A DNA stretch of 40,138 nucleotides from assembly GCA_031274555.1 (NCBI GenBank), contig JAISPZ010000080.1, forward strand, positions 1 through 40,138, read 5' to 3'. This document shows positions 26,140 through 36,860 of the stretch, piece by piece (the stretch's first letter is position 1; each line of letters opens with the position of its first letter). The translations under genes and the position numbers were made by a program. The DNA is from Bacteroidales bacterium. GTDB lineage: Bacteria; Bacteroidota; Bacteroidia; Bacteroidales; P3. The notes under the pieces were generated by a model that searched no databases, was not told the DNA's origin, and worked only from the letters and a program-made list of their open reading frames with translations.

Positions 26140-26249
26140 GGGCGTTCCCGCGCCCCCTCGCAGAGCTTCGTGGTCGCGGTCGGGCTATCACTTCAATCTT
26201 TTTGCCTCGCAAGCTCGGCAAAAAGGATTTCCGTTCTATCCCTAACGCA
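26140..26249 (+). repeat. Structured dispersed repeat, copy 2
   Basis: GGGCGTTCCC, CGGTCGGGCTATC, CAATC, GGATTTCCG and TATCCCTAACGCA are present. Stem 1 pairs CCGCG/CGCGG. Stem 2 has five T and five A residues (CTTTTTGCC/GGCAAAAAGG) with a 10- to 12-base loop. The end helix GCGTT/AACGC is kept. Heptamer satellites flank both sides. Confidence 0.88.
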
Positions 26250-26298
26250 GCAAAGCGCATAATAGAATGTAGAATTAAAATATAAAAAACAAAATACT

Positions 26299-29200
26299 AT
26301 GAAAAAAATATTATTACTATCGGCAATCTTGTCTTTCGCTTTTACAGCACTATCTCAACCAATAGGGACAATGATTATGAAAGGCGTAGAACTTCACGAG
26401 CAGGGTGTTCCTACTAATGTGTTTCCTCAAACAGTTGATTTTAAGATTGTAACGCTAAACGGTAAAACGTGGGCGCATACTAACTTAAATGGCAGTGTTC
26501 TCGGCGGTGATGGTTGGACAAGCCAACTTCGTTTTTGGAATGACACAAATGGCGGTAAAGTAGAAAACAATCTACTAAATCGCTTCAATAATGTAGAAAG
26601 TTGGGGAAGCACAACTGTCCCACCTCATTCTGGTGGGCATATCAGTATTTTTCAAGGTTTTTCTAACAACACATTTGCAGAAACGGATCAGTTTATTTAC
26701 GATGATGCCATTGCAAATACCCCTGTGGAGGGCGATCTTACAGCCCCCTTACTCACCGTTTACAATACTGAAAATGTTACGCAAGTTTCAGCGATGTTAC
26801 GCTTCGCAGTGACAGAAGATAATGACTATTTTTATCACGTTCTCTGTGACGGTGTAGATTATATTTTATTTGCAGACAGCCTGTCGCTTACAGGTCTTGC
26901 GCCTGCCACCCTCTACCATTACGAAATTACCCCTTATGACTTTAGCGGTAATGCGGGCACTACGCAAGTTATTGAATTTACAACACCCGGTGCCATTTTT
27001 CTAAGCATCCCGACAGATATAAGTATTACAGACAGCACCATTTCCTACACAGGGGACGCTAATGCTTTGACCCATACAGTAACTGTTTATAGAGGGACTT
27101 CCGTACTTATTGAACTTATTCAAAACATTGATGATGAAGCAGGTGGAATTTTGCATTGCCAAAATCTGCCGAGTGGCGCATACAGAGTAACCGTTCAAGC
27201 AATGGGCGACGAAGTGAATATTATGAGTTCAAGTGTATCCACCGTGTATGATTGGAATTTTATAAACGATAATTACGTTGCCCCTGTTGTAGGTACTTCC
27301 AATAATTGCAGACAATTATTTAATACTGTACTGTTTACAGTCGAAACAAATGACAACAATTTAGTAGTAAGTATTGCCCCGCCAATTGAGGGACAACGTG
27401 CCAATTTTAGAGCTGCTGGTTTCCGAGCCGAGAATTTTACTGTCAATGGAATTACAGGCACTTGGTTTACTAAAGCAGAAGCTAACGGCAACGTTACGCA
27501 ACAAACGTTTACGCCTGTCGTACCGCTACATGTTGGGGATATTATCAACTATAATGGTACTATGGAATACATGACACCTACCGATGGCAATGCATACGAT
27601 TTAGGTTTTAATCTCGGAAAAATTGGCGGAGCATTTGTCTGGGGCAGTCGCTGTCAGCGATTAGGTACTCCTCACGACATTTCCGTAAATGAAAATCGTC
27701 AAATTCTCTTTTCGGACACAGTCAATGAACCGACCGATGTAGAAGAATATTTACTAACAGTCTATAACAGTGCAAATATTGCGGTAGCAACACAATTAGT
27801 TGATTCGGGCGACATATTGCTCTACGACGTAGCAGGTGGCACAGTTACACTGCAAGCGGTTTCAAATAATCCTGATATAGCTGCTTCTGACCCGGCTTCC
27901 TACGATTGGACTTATACCAATACAGACAGAATTACCTACCCAACAGGTTTTTGGAACACACTTATTGATGTAAGCGGTGGTGGTAATGCTTGCACTGATG
28001 ATGGTGATGCTGCGGAATGGACATGGGAAACAATTGAAGGAAAATTAATTATTACTATTCAGCCAGGTCCTACAGGCTTTGCTGATTTTAGAAACACTAA
28101 TGGACCTAATAACGTATCTGCATATAGTCTTAACGGTGTTCCGGGTACTTATTTTGACATAGCTCGCACATCTTCTAACCAAATAACACTTACTCCCATA
28201 GTGCCAATTAATTACGGGGACGTTGTAAGCTATAATGGTCAGGTGACATACAGAACTTTAGTAGCTAATACCGCGCAGGGCTGCAATCTTCAAGATTTAT
28301 ATCCCACTATTAATTTTGCCAATTTCGGTACGTTTGTATGGGGAACGAAAGGTCCAACTCTGTTTGAGCCTCAAAATATTAACGTTGATGAAAATCGTGT
28401 ACTGACTTTTGACGGCGATACGGCAGCAGGCAGTTACAACGTAAAAATTTACAACGACCAAGGATTTTTAGTTGCCGAACAAACGGTGTCTGGCAGTGGT
28501 GAAACGATTCTTTATGACGTATCGGGAAGTTACACTATAAAAATGCAATCACTGCCCAAGTCGGAAAGACATTTTGTATCGCTTATTTCTACCCCATATC
28601 ATTGGGAATACGAAAATAGTGAAGCACCTAAATTCCCATCTATCTTCTGCTCATTTTCTATGGACTGCTCTGTAAATCACGGTGACAACGACCGTGCAGT
28701 ATTTACCTGGGAAACTATAGACAATAAACTCGTTATCAGTATTGCTTCCGACTTGGAGTCCGGCAATTCAGAAACATTCTTCCGTGGCAACGGTATGGTG
28801 GTTAGTGGATTTTCAATCAACGGAGTACAGGCTAACGACTATTTTACTCTCGAAATTAACGCTGAAAAGTCAGCAATTACGTTCACTCCCACAGGAACTA
28901 TCAACCCTGGCGATCAAATAACCTATAACGAAATGATAGAATACCGCACTGCCCTTACCGGTGAAACTGCGTTGTGGCCTACAGTAAACTTCGCCAACTA
29001 CGGTTCATATACTTGGGGCACAACCTGCGACTATTCGCCACAGGTTTATGCTAATCCGTCAGCATTGACCTTTACGCCCGACACAGGAGTCCGTACTTTT
29101 ATACTTGAAGCTCAAATGCTCACATCTGCCGTAACTCTCGAAGCATCAAAAGGATTGGCAGTCGTACCCACGACCGTAACTCCTGACGAAAACGGAAATA

Positions 29201-32190
29201 TTCTTCCGATTGACGTTTATGTTACATGGGAAGAAGGCGGTTCTTCGGAAGGATTTGTACGTATTAAAGGCGGTGGATTAGCTTTCCCGAAACAGATAGC
29301 CGTAAGAGGTGATGGATTTTCGGAATATTGCAACAAGATAATAACTAACCCGCAGACAGGTTTAGAAGCTCCTATCTATCTTTCTATTACAGAAAACGAA
29401 AGCGACCTTATTTTCACTCTCGCGCCTGTTTACGGTGCTCCCGCTTCGGCAAAATGGAATAATATTGTAAATATCACTTCTAATGGCGGACAGGAATTTG
29501 TATCCAAAACAGGCAACGGAACTGCTACTGTTACTGCTACTTTTGACGGTCCACTAAACACCGGCGATACTGTCACTTTTGGCGGAGCATTAATTTGGAC
29601 TGCCGAACAAAGTAATGGTGTTTTAAATGCCAATGCTTATGATAACGGATTCAAAAAATATGTTGTAGGACAGGGTGGATGTGATTTGGACGTGCCCGCT
29701 CCAATAGTTCGTCCCAATATCAGTTATATTAATGTTATTGATGAGAAAAGGGGTGCTGATGCTGTGTCCATTGAAGTTATCATCGGTGACGAACCGACTT
29801 ATGGCGTTGGCAGTATCCGTCTGCGCGAGAAAAACGGACTGAAAGACTTGCAGACACTCCCTGCTTCGGAAGATGGTGCTTATGTCCTGACAGGACTAAC
29901 GGAACTCACCGAATATACGTTCGATATTGTTGCTTTGGATACGCTGGGCTATCCGTCTGTTTTACAGACTGTAACATTTAAGACACGTGGCACTCTGTCT
30001 GCCGGACATTTTGATGTGGAATTTGACCATGCCTATTATGACGGCACGCCACATGCCGCCGTTGTTACGCCAAAAGAGCATATCGCCTCAGGTATCGGGG
30101 ATATAAACCTGATTTATAACGACAGCATAACAGATCATCCTGTAAATGCAGGTGAGCATAATGTTAAGGTGGCAGTTGCACTCGGCACAGACTACCTTGC
30201 AGACACTTTCGATATGGGTGTTCTAAATATTTACAAAGTTGATATTACTGCCGACAGCCTGATTTTTGATACTACCGCCGTATATTATGATGGAACGGCT
30301 CACTCGGTAAGTGTTACAACTACTCCTGCCGTAGCAGGATTAGAGAACGTAGAAGCTGTGTATTACAACGGTAACACAACTGCGCCTGTAAATGCGGGCA
30401 GCTACGTTGTAAGCGTTGATATTTCGGAGGGTCAAAATCACAACGAAGTAGTAAATCTACGTCTTGGTACGTTCATAATAAATCGTGCTATTGCTATCAG
30501 CACAGACAGTTTCTCTTTTGTAGATAGTACTGTTTATAACGGTAGCGCACAGCCTGTAGAAATAAATGCTGATGTTGTCGGACTTGGTGATATTACAGAT
30601 ATATTTTATAATGGCAGTGCTACTGTTCCCGACAGTGTGGGTGTTTACGCTATTTCTATCAATATCGCACAAGGGGATAATTATGAGGCTGTATCGGGAT
30701 TGGCACTCGGTTATCTTACTATTGAAAAAGCCACTCCTCTTGCTTTGCATCTGGATTATACACCAAAGAGTGTGCAGTACGATGGTGAAGGGCATGCTGT
30801 AACAGTCTATCTAAAAACGCCTTATAAAGGGTTGGGCAATGTTACAGTAAAATATGACGGCGCGACAACTGTGCCGTCCGCTGTTGATGTCTATCAGATT
30901 ACAGTCAGCATTGATGAGGGTTACAACTTTTTGGCAACGACCGAAGATATTGTACTCGGCGACTTCACTATTTCCAACAAGCCACTCGTTACATCTGCTG
31001 ATTTGTCATACGAGATAGAGGATGTTGTTTATACAGGAAGTGAGCACCGCGTAACTGTAACAGGTGAAGTTGGCGATATTACCGTATTCTACAATGGTGA
31101 TACCACCGTGCCTGTAAACGCGGGTGATTATATTGTGACGGTGGATGTTGGGGAAACGGAAGTTTATTCAGCTACATACGGTCTGTTGTTAGACACGCTT
31201 ATTGTTGCTAAGGCTACACTTACTCCTGAACATCTTGTGTATATGATACCTGACGGTCTTATTTATAATGGGCTTGCACATCCGGTTGAAGTTTCGCTTT
31301 CCGAAGCATACAGCGGAGCGGGGTCATTTACAGTTCTGTATAACGGCGGTACTGACGAACCTGTGGTGGCGGGTGCATACTCAATTACTTTGAACATGAC
31401 AGAAGGCTCAAACTTCCTGTCGGTTGAGGGTCTGTCTTTGGGTGAACTTATTATTGATCCCAAGCCGTTCGTTAGACTTCTTGACTTGTCGTACCAGATT
31501 GAAGATGTTGTTTATACAGGAAGTGAGTACCGCGTAACTGTAACAGGTGAAGTTGGCGATATTACTGTATTATACAATGGCGATACAACTGCGCCTGTAA
31601 ATGCTGGGGACTATCTTGTGACGGTGAATATTGGGGAAACGGAAGTTTATTCAGCCACATACGACCTGCTGTTGGATACACTTACTATTGCTAAGGCTAC
31701 ACTTACTTTGGAACATCTTGTGTATATGATACCCGACAGTGTTGTTTATGATGAGGCTACACATCCAATTCAGGTTGCGCTTTCCGAAGCGTACAGCGGA
31801 GTGGGTTCGTTCACTGTTCTATATAATGGCAGCACCGACGAGCCTGTGCAGGTGGGTACATACTCAATTACATTGAACGTGGCAGAGGGTTTGAACTTCC
31901 TGTCGGTTGAGGGTCTTGCTTTGGGACAATTAAGGATTGTGGAGCGTGACGGTGTTCGTGTAGAGCCTGCTGCTGGTGCTTTTAGTGCTTCTTTGACGGC
32001 GTATATTTTCCATGACGTGCTTTATGTGAGCAGTCAGGTTGAAAGTGTCCGACTGCTTAACGTCAGCGGGACAACTGTGCTGCGTTCGGGCAGTGTCAAT
32101 GCCTCTGTTGCTCACCTCGCGCATGGTCTGTATATCGCGGTGCTGAAAGGTGCTGACGGTCGGACACGCACGGTGAAGGTGGTGAAATAG
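26299..32190 (+). CDS. Giant T9SS protein with cysteine-framed repeats and eight MBG domains
   Basis: A secreted protein of 1963 residues with an N-terminal signal (MKKILLLSAILSFAFTALSQ). A Trp-rich N-terminal part is followed by fibronectin-III-like linkers. Three copies plus one variant of a repeat of about 120 residues come next, each bounded by cysteines (about residues 334-453, 550-684, 781-911, 1007-1130), and then another fibronectin-like domain. Eight MBG-type beta repeats (about 1233-1884; core VYNG...VNAGxYxVxV) lead to a T9SS sorting domain ending GRTRTVKVVK. No catalytic motif was seen. MBG domains are found in adhesins, so a glycan-binding or surface-adhesion role in the beta-glucan locus is inferred. 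Confidence 0.85.
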   Translation: MKKILLLSAILSFAFTALSQPIGTMIMKGVELHEQGVPTNVFPQTVDFKIVTLNGKTWAHTNLNGSVLGGDGWTSQLRFWNDTNGGKVENNLLNRFNNVESWGSTTVPPHSGGHISIFQGFSNNTFAETDQFIYDDAIANTPVEGDLTAPLLTVYNTENVTQVSAMLRFAVTEDNDYFYHVLCDGVDYILFADSLSLTGLAPATLYHYEITPYDFSGNAGTTQVIEFTTPGAIFLSIPTDISITDSTISYTGDANALTHTVTVYRGTSVLIELIQNIDDEAGGILHCQNLPSGAYRVTVQAMGDEVNIMSSSVSTVYDWNFINDNYVAPVVGTSNNCRQLFNTVLFTVETNDNNLVVSIAPPIEGQRANFRAAGFRAENFTVNGITGTWFTKAEANGNVTQQTFTPVVPLHVGDIINYNGTMEYMTPTDGNAYDLGFNLGKIGGAFVWGSRCQRLGTPHDISVNENRQILFSDTVNEPTDVEEYLLTVYNSANIAVATQLVDSGDILLYDVAGGTVTLQAVSNNPDIAASDPASYDWTYTNTDRITYPTGFWNTLIDVSGGGNACTDDGDAAEWTWETIEGKLIITIQPGPTGFADFRNTNGPNNVSAYSLNGVPGTYFDIARTSSNQITLTPIVPINYGDVVSYNGQVTYRTLVANTAQGCNLQDLYPTINFANFGTFVWGTKGPTLFEPQNINVDENRVLTFDGDTAAGSYNVKIYNDQGFLVAEQTVSGSGETILYDVSGSYTIKMQSLPKSERHFVSLISTPYHWEYENSEAPKFPSIFCSFSMDCSVNHGDNDRAVFTWETIDNKLVISIASDLESGNSETFFRGNGMVVSGFSINGVQANDYFTLEINAEKSAITFTPTGTINPGDQITYNEMIEYRTALTGETALWPTVNFANYGSYTWGTTCDYSPQVYANPSALTFTPDTGVRTFILEAQMLTSAVTLEASKGLAVVPTTVTPDENGNILPIDVYVTWEEGGSSEGFVRIKGGGLAFPKQIAVRGDGFSEYCNKIITNPQTGLEAPIYLSITENESDLIFTLAPVYGAPASAKWNNIVNITSNGGQEFVSKTGNGTATVTATFDGPLNTGDTVTFGGALIWTAEQSNGVLNANAYDNGFKKYVVGQGGCDLDVPAPIVRPNISYINVIDEKRGADAVSIEVIIGDEPTYGVGSIRLREKNGLKDLQTLPASEDGAYVLTGLTELTEYTFDIVALDTLGYPSVLQTVTFKTRGTLSAGHFDVEFDHAYYDGTPHAAVVTPKEHIASGIGDINLIYNDSITDHPVNAGEHNVKVAVALGTDYLADTFDMGVLNIYKVDITADSLIFDTTAVYYDGTAHSVSVTTTPAVAGLENVEAVYYNGNTTAPVNAGSYVVSVDISEGQNHNEVVNLRLGTFIINRAIAISTDSFSFVDSTVYNGSAQPVEINADVVGLGDITDIFYNGSATVPDSVGVYAISINIAQGDNYEAVSGLALGYLTIEKATPLALHLDYTPKSVQYDGEGHAVTVYLKTPYKGLGNVTVKYDGATTVPSAVDVYQITVSIDEGYNFLATTEDIVLGDFTISNKPLVTSADLSYEIEDVVYTGSEHRVTVTGEVGDITVFYNGDTTVPVNAGDYIVTVDVGETEVYSATYGLLLDTLIVAKATLTPEHLVYMIPDGLIYNGLAHPVEVSLSEAYSGAGSFTVLYNGGTDEPVVAGAYSITLNMTEGSNFLSVEGLSLGELIIDPKPFVRLLDLSYQIEDVVYTGSEYRVTVTGEVGDITVLYNGDTTAPVNAGDYLVTVNIGETEVYSATYDLLLDTLTIAKATLTLEHLVYMIPDSVVYDEATHPIQVALSEAYSGVGSFTVLYNGSTDEPVQVGTYSITLNVAEGLNFLSVEGLALGQLRIVERDGVRVEPAAGAFSASLTAYIFHDVLYVSSQVESVRLLNVSGTTVLRSGSVNASVAHLAHGLYIAVLKGADGRTRTVKVVK
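30991..31935 (+). repeat. 483-bp internal duplication of an MBG pair
   Basis: GATGTTGTTTATACAGGAAG occurs at 31021 and at 31504, 483 bp (161 codons) apart. The surrounding MBG pairs 5-6 and 7-8 are nearly identical in DNA over most of their length, showing a recent in-frame duplication. Confidence 0.9.
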
Positions 32191-32331
32191 GAATTTAGAA
32201 TGTAGAATTTAGAATTTAGAATGAGCAAAGCGCAAAATAGAATTTGCGGGGTAGGATTTTGGGCTTAGGTACATTCAATTCTAAATTCTAAGTTCTAAGT
32301 TCTACGTTTTTTCTTAAAATTGCTGTTGGGC
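32191..32331. repeat. Heptamer satellites and AGCAAAGCGCAAAATAG module
   Basis: TAGAATT/TAGAATG units follow the giant gene, then the recurring GAGCAAAGCGCAAAATAGAA module, then reverse-orientation TTCTAAAT units. No gene is seen. With the structured repeat and a second array at 32519-32548 it fills the 378-bp gap. Confidence 0.8.
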
Positions 32332-32452
32332 TGCGTTAGGGATAGTAGCGGAAATCCTTTTTTGCAGCGGGGGCGCGTGTGGTGGGCAAAAAAGATTGCA
32401 GCGGATAGCCCGACCCCGCCCACGAAGCCTGCGAGGGGGCGGGGGAACGCCC
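32332..32452 (-). repeat. Structured dispersed repeat, copy 3 (reverse)
   Basis: On the reverse strand: GGGCGTTCCC, stem CCCCGCCC/GGGCGGGG, core TCGGGCTATCCGCTGCAATC, and stem CTTTTTTGC/GCAAAAAAGG with six T matched by six A. GGATTTCCGCTACTATCCC and AACGCA follow. The end helix GCGTT/AACGC is kept. Confidence 0.88.
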
Positions 32453-32568
32453 AAATTGAATTAAGAATTGAAAATCGAAAATTTCCACGCTTTCCGTTTT
32501 ACGTTATAAAGTTCGCTCATTCTAAATTCTAAATTCTACATTTTACATTAATTTAAAACTATACTACT

Positions 32569-35500
32569 ATGAAACGCCTTTTTTTATTTATTTTGTGTAT
32601 GACTGTCGGCGTAGCGATAGCCGACGAGTCTGATTTTTGCCTGACAAAGGTTACGCCACCGCTTGGCAATAACTGTTCAGGAGATGACCTTAGTGCCGCG
32701 TTCTTTTCGTGGAATACCGAACAGAATGGGACTGTGAGTGTTACTATTACCGGGCTACCCGGCAATACTACCACTTCTTTTCGTGGAGGCACAGGGATGA
32801 ACGCTGCAAACCTGAAAGTTACAGGTAAAGCGGGCGTGACGTTTACAGGTGCTTTCACGGACAACAGTAAAACTGTTATTATTTTTACGCCAAGCGAGCC
32901 GCTTGTTGTGGGTGATGTGCTCACATACAGTGCTTTGGTGGAGTATAAAACTGCGGACGCGCCGCAGGGAGGGTTCGCGTTACAGGACTTGTGGCCCAGC
33001 TTGTCGTTCACTCATACGTTCGGGGATGTCTGTGTTCCGCCCGAACCGCAACCTCTTGCTACGCCCTCAAATATCAACATCTCGCCTGACAATATCATCA
33101 CTTTTACAGGTGATAATAACGCCCTTCGACATCAACTGACAGTACATCGTGGCGCTTCTATCCTGCCAATGCATATTCAAGATGTCAATAGTGGCGACAC
33201 TGTTCATTTTGATATTGCGGGCAGCTACACTGTCACGCTGCAATCGTTTCCGGGTTCGCTGTCTTTCCTCAATTCTGCCGTGTCGGAAGCGCAAGCGTGG
33301 GTTATCGCAGGCGAAATACCAATTGTCGAAGTCGGAGAAACTATCTATTGCAACACTTCTGTCGGCGAGGGGGCTTCCGAAGCATTATTTACTTGGCAGA
33401 CCATAGATAACAATCTCGTTATCAGAATAGCACCTGTGATACTTGACGACCCGGGCACAAAATTCCGCAATCCGATGAACGTAGCAAGATTTACGGTAAA
33501 CGGTTTTGAGGGGACATGGTTTGAGAGTGCTGTATTGAGTGAAAATAACACTGTGCTCACCTACGTTCCGCTTGTTCCACTGCTCGACGGCGACAAGATA
33601 AACTACAACGCTCTAGTGGAATATGCCACCAAAGATAACGGAAATCTCTATCCTACGATTGATTTCGGCGATTATATTTGGGGAAGTCGCTGCCCTGAGG
33701 CTGAGGTGTTGCAGATTCCCGACAATATTGCCGTCACTGACGGTGTGCTTTCGTTTAGCGCAGTGGACAACGCTCTTTCGTACAAGCTCATCGTTTACAG
33801 AGAGCAATCAAACCTCAAGGAGTACGAACAAATCCTCACAACAACAAGTGTCCCACTTGCACTAAACACTCCCGGCAGCTATACACTCACTCTGCGTACT
33901 GTGGGCGACAATGTCGATTATGTGAATAGCGATGAGAGTCCTCGTTATGAGTTTACATTTGTAATTCCCGATTATAAAATACCTGTGGCGGGAGTTTCTA
34001 TCTTCTGTCAATTCGCCTTTGACCCGTCCGCCCAGCATGGTAACAACGACCGTATGGTTCTCTCATGGGAAACAGTCGGCACAAATATTGTTGCCCGCAT
34101 TAGTGACGACGAGGGGAATTTCGCTACCCTCTTTCGTGGAGACGGAATGAGAGCAGAGGCTCTATCAGTAAATGGACAGAGTAACCTCGACTGGTTTACG
34201 TTAGAAACTAACGAAGACAGGACAGCAGTAACATTTATCCCCAATATCCCCCTGCATATTGGCGACAAGTTAGTTTACAACGGTATTATAGAGTACGAAA
34301 CAGGGCTTTTGAGCGAGGTGGCTCTCTGGCCTGTCGTTAATATGGGGAATTACGGTGCTTATGTCTATGGTAGTACCTGCGAATATGCGACTTCGTTAGT
34401 AACGAGCTGCAACTCCATCGTTTTTACGCCCGACACAGGGGTTAGAAGATTTACCGTTTCGGGCAGAAACTTCACGTCCCCGCTCACTGTTACCGCTTCT
34501 AACGGCTTGACGGTGCACAGTCATCATGGACATTCAAAAGTTGATACGCTATATCCGCTATCTAACGGCACTCTGGCTACAACGCCCATAGAGGTACGTT
34601 GGCAGGAAGGCTCATCTGAGGGCGGAGTAGTGCGCATCGAAGGTGGCGGAATGCCTTTTGCCAAGGAAATTCCTGTAACGTCTAACGGTTTCTCGCAGTA
34701 CTGCAATAAGGTACTCAACTATTGGGGCGAATACGGTGCTTATCATGTTTATTTGACAGTCGGTCATCCGAGCGACAATCAGATGTCGTTTCTACTAACT
34801 CCCATATACGGTACTTTCGCAGTCTGGAGCAACAACTCCATTCAGGCTGCTTTAGTTTCTGTCAGTCGTCCCGAAGTTACAGTTGTAACACGTGTGCTTC
34901 AAGACAGTATTATCATTCTCACTTTCAGCGAAGCACTGCAACAGGGGGATGTTATAAGTATTGGACCTAACCCTGCTTTTGTATGGCAGACGGAGAACGC
35001 AAACGGTGACAGATACTACAACTGCTATATTGACCCTGTACAGACATATACGGTTGGCTTAACGTGCGACCTGTCCGTACCACATCCGGCAGTACTGCCA
35101 CAGATAGTACAAGTGGATCATCAGCCTGTTTCTCTCGAAGAAAGTTCTGTTAAAATCCATGTGGCGCATGGGACATACCCTATCTCGCATATTCATCTGT
35201 GGGAGCTGGAAGACAAAATATCTCACAGGATTACACCGCTGTCAGGCGACAGCCTTTATTCTATCACAGGTTTGGAAGAGTACAATACTTATTACGTAAG
35301 AATGGCAGCCATAGACGAAAAGGGATATTCGTCACTTTATGAAAATCTAACTATTAAAAATCTCGGCGTGTTGTCGGTCAGCGATTTCAACCTGACGGAT
35401 ACTGTCGTTTTTGACGGACTGCCGCACGAAGCCGAATTTAATCTTCCCAATGGTACAGGGGAAGTTCTGTCTGTAACTTACAATGGTCTTGACGATCCTC

Positions 35501-36858
35501 CCACAGACGTAGGTGATTACAGTATTGCTGTGAGCGTCAGCGAGGGCACAAGATACCATGCTGTCGACAATATGAATATTGGCGTTTTGCATATTGTTAA
35601 GGGCGGGATGGGTGCGCATTTGTTAGAACACACCGCAGGGACGTACGTCTATGATGGCGAGCCTCACCGCGCAACTGCAAATATCAAAGAGGACGTACCG
35701 GGTGCAGGCAGTATTACGGCAATAAAATATAACGGCGACACTTCCGCCCCTGTCAATGCCGACATTTACGTTGTGTCGGTGGATATTTCGGAAGGGATAA
35801 ACTTCTATCCTACTTATGATTTGGTTATTGACACGTTAGTAATCTTGCGAGCCGAAGCTACCGCGGACCTTATCACTTTTGAGATGGACACAACTGCCGT
35901 CTATAACGGACTGCCACATTCGCTAACGGCATTTGGGGTTGCAGGCTTGGGTGAGATAACGTTAAAATATAACGGCTACGCAGAGGCTATAAACGCGGGA
36001 ACATATACTGTTACTGCCGACGTTGCGCAGGGACAAAACTACAATGCTGCAAGTGACTTCGTGCTAACGACTGACTTCTCTATCAGCAAGGGAGTGTTGC
36101 AAGCCTCATGTTTCACTTTTCCTGCTTTTGCGCCTCTGCACGACACAGGCTCATCCGTTGCTGTAACGCTTGTCGAGCCTTACACAGGCGCGGGGGTTCT
36201 GACGGTGAAATATAACGGCAGCACCGAGTTGCCCAAGTTAGCGGGCATTTATCTCTTGTCAGTAAGTGCAGAAGAGGGCGACAACTTTTTCGCAACGGAA
36301 GAAGATATTATTTTAGACAGTGTGCTTATCTCAGAGGCACAGACTCTCACTGTGCGCATTGTTGATGAAAACGGATATACTCTTTTATCCCCCAATTTCA
36401 CTGTAACTGTTGAGGGCTATATTGATTTTGCTGCTTCAACAAGATTTGATAACGAGCTTGTAACAGTGAGCGGAAAAGCCATCTTCACTGACATCCCTCG
36501 CGGTGGCACGTTCACCATAACTGCTGTCGCTGACGGCTACATTGTAGAGGACAGGGAGATAGTTTCGCTGCAGCAGGACACTGTCGTTGTGATGGAAGCG
36601 ATTGCGGAAAGGAGCAGCATTGAGGTGGCGGAGGTTTCGGCGAAGCCTGTCATATATACTTCAAACGGCACATTATTTATCGTGTCCACACTCCCCTACC
36701 GCACGTTGTCCCTCTACAACATATTAGGCTCAAGGGTTTACTCCGCCAAGAACTTCGCGCAATCTTCAAACCACAACATTTCTCATCTACCCGCAGGCAT
36801 GTACATTGTAGTCCTCGACGGCACGCGGCGCGACACGGCGAAAGTGGTGAAGATGTAG
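32569..36858 (+). CDS. Second giant T9SS protein, paralogue with four MBG domains
   Basis: A 1429-residue secreted protein with signal MKRLFLFILCMTVGVAIAD. Its layout parallels the preceding giant protein. Four cysteine-framed repeats (nt about 32638-33033, 33343-33693, 34000-34380, 34696-35070) alternate with Ig-like linkers. A fibronectin-like domain, four MBG repeats (nt about 35360-36330), a carboxypeptidase-regulatory-like domain (TLTVRIVDENGYTLLSPNFT) and a T9SS sorting domain ending RDTAKVVKM follow. Unlike its neighbour it lacks the long Trp-rich N-terminal part. It is probably a second adhesin or glycan-binding factor. The two arose by duplication and then diverged in repeat number. 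Confidence 0.85.
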   Translation: MKRLFLFILCMTVGVAIADESDFCLTKVTPPLGNNCSGDDLSAAFFSWNTEQNGTVSVTITGLPGNTTTSFRGGTGMNAANLKVTGKAGVTFTGAFTDNSKTVIIFTPSEPLVVGDVLTYSALVEYKTADAPQGGFALQDLWPSLSFTHTFGDVCVPPEPQPLATPSNINISPDNIITFTGDNNALRHQLTVHRGASILPMHIQDVNSGDTVHFDIAGSYTVTLQSFPGSLSFLNSAVSEAQAWVIAGEIPIVEVGETIYCNTSVGEGASEALFTWQTIDNNLVIRIAPVILDDPGTKFRNPMNVARFTVNGFEGTWFESAVLSENNTVLTYVPLVPLLDGDKINYNALVEYATKDNGNLYPTIDFGDYIWGSRCPEAEVLQIPDNIAVTDGVLSFSAVDNALSYKLIVYREQSNLKEYEQILTTTSVPLALNTPGSYTLTLRTVGDNVDYVNSDESPRYEFTFVIPDYKIPVAGVSIFCQFAFDPSAQHGNNDRMVLSWETVGTNIVARISDDEGNFATLFRGDGMRAEALSVNGQSNLDWFTLETNEDRTAVTFIPNIPLHIGDKLVYNGIIEYETGLLSEVALWPVVNMGNYGAYVYGSTCEYATSLVTSCNSIVFTPDTGVRRFTVSGRNFTSPLTVTASNGLTVHSHHGHSKVDTLYPLSNGTLATTPIEVRWQEGSSEGGVVRIEGGGMPFAKEIPVTSNGFSQYCNKVLNYWGEYGAYHVYLTVGHPSDNQMSFLLTPIYGTFAVWSNNSIQAALVSVSRPEVTVVTRVLQDSIIILTFSEALQQGDVISIGPNPAFVWQTENANGDRYYNCYIDPVQTYTVGLTCDLSVPHPAVLPQIVQVDHQPVSLEESSVKIHVAHGTYPISHIHLWELEDKISHRITPLSGDSLYSITGLEEYNTYYVRMAAIDEKGYSSLYENLTIKNLGVLSVSDFNLTDTVVFDGLPHEAEFNLPNGTGEVLSVTYNGLDDPPTDVGDYSIAVSVSEGTRYHAVDNMNIGVLHIVKGGMGAHLLEHTAGTYVYDGEPHRATANIKEDVPGAGSITAIKYNGDTSAPVNADIYVVSVDISEGINFYPTYDLVIDTLVILRAEATADLITFEMDTTAVYNGLPHSLTAFGVAGLGEITLKYNGYAEAINAGTYTVTADVAQGQNYNAASDFVLTTDFSISKGVLQASCFTFPAFAPLHDTGSSVAVTLVEPYTGAGVLTVKYNGSTELPKLAGIYLLSVSAEEGDNFFATEEDIILDSVLISEAQTLTVRIVDENGYTLLSPNFTVTVEGYIDFAASTRFDNELVTVSGKAIFTDIPRGGTFTITAVADGYIVEDREIVSLQQDTVVVMEAIAERSSIEVAEVSAKPVIYTSNGTLFIVSTLPYRTLSLYNILGSRVYSAKNFAQSSNHNISHLPAGMYIVVLDGTRRDTAKVVKM

Positions 36859-36860
36859 AA

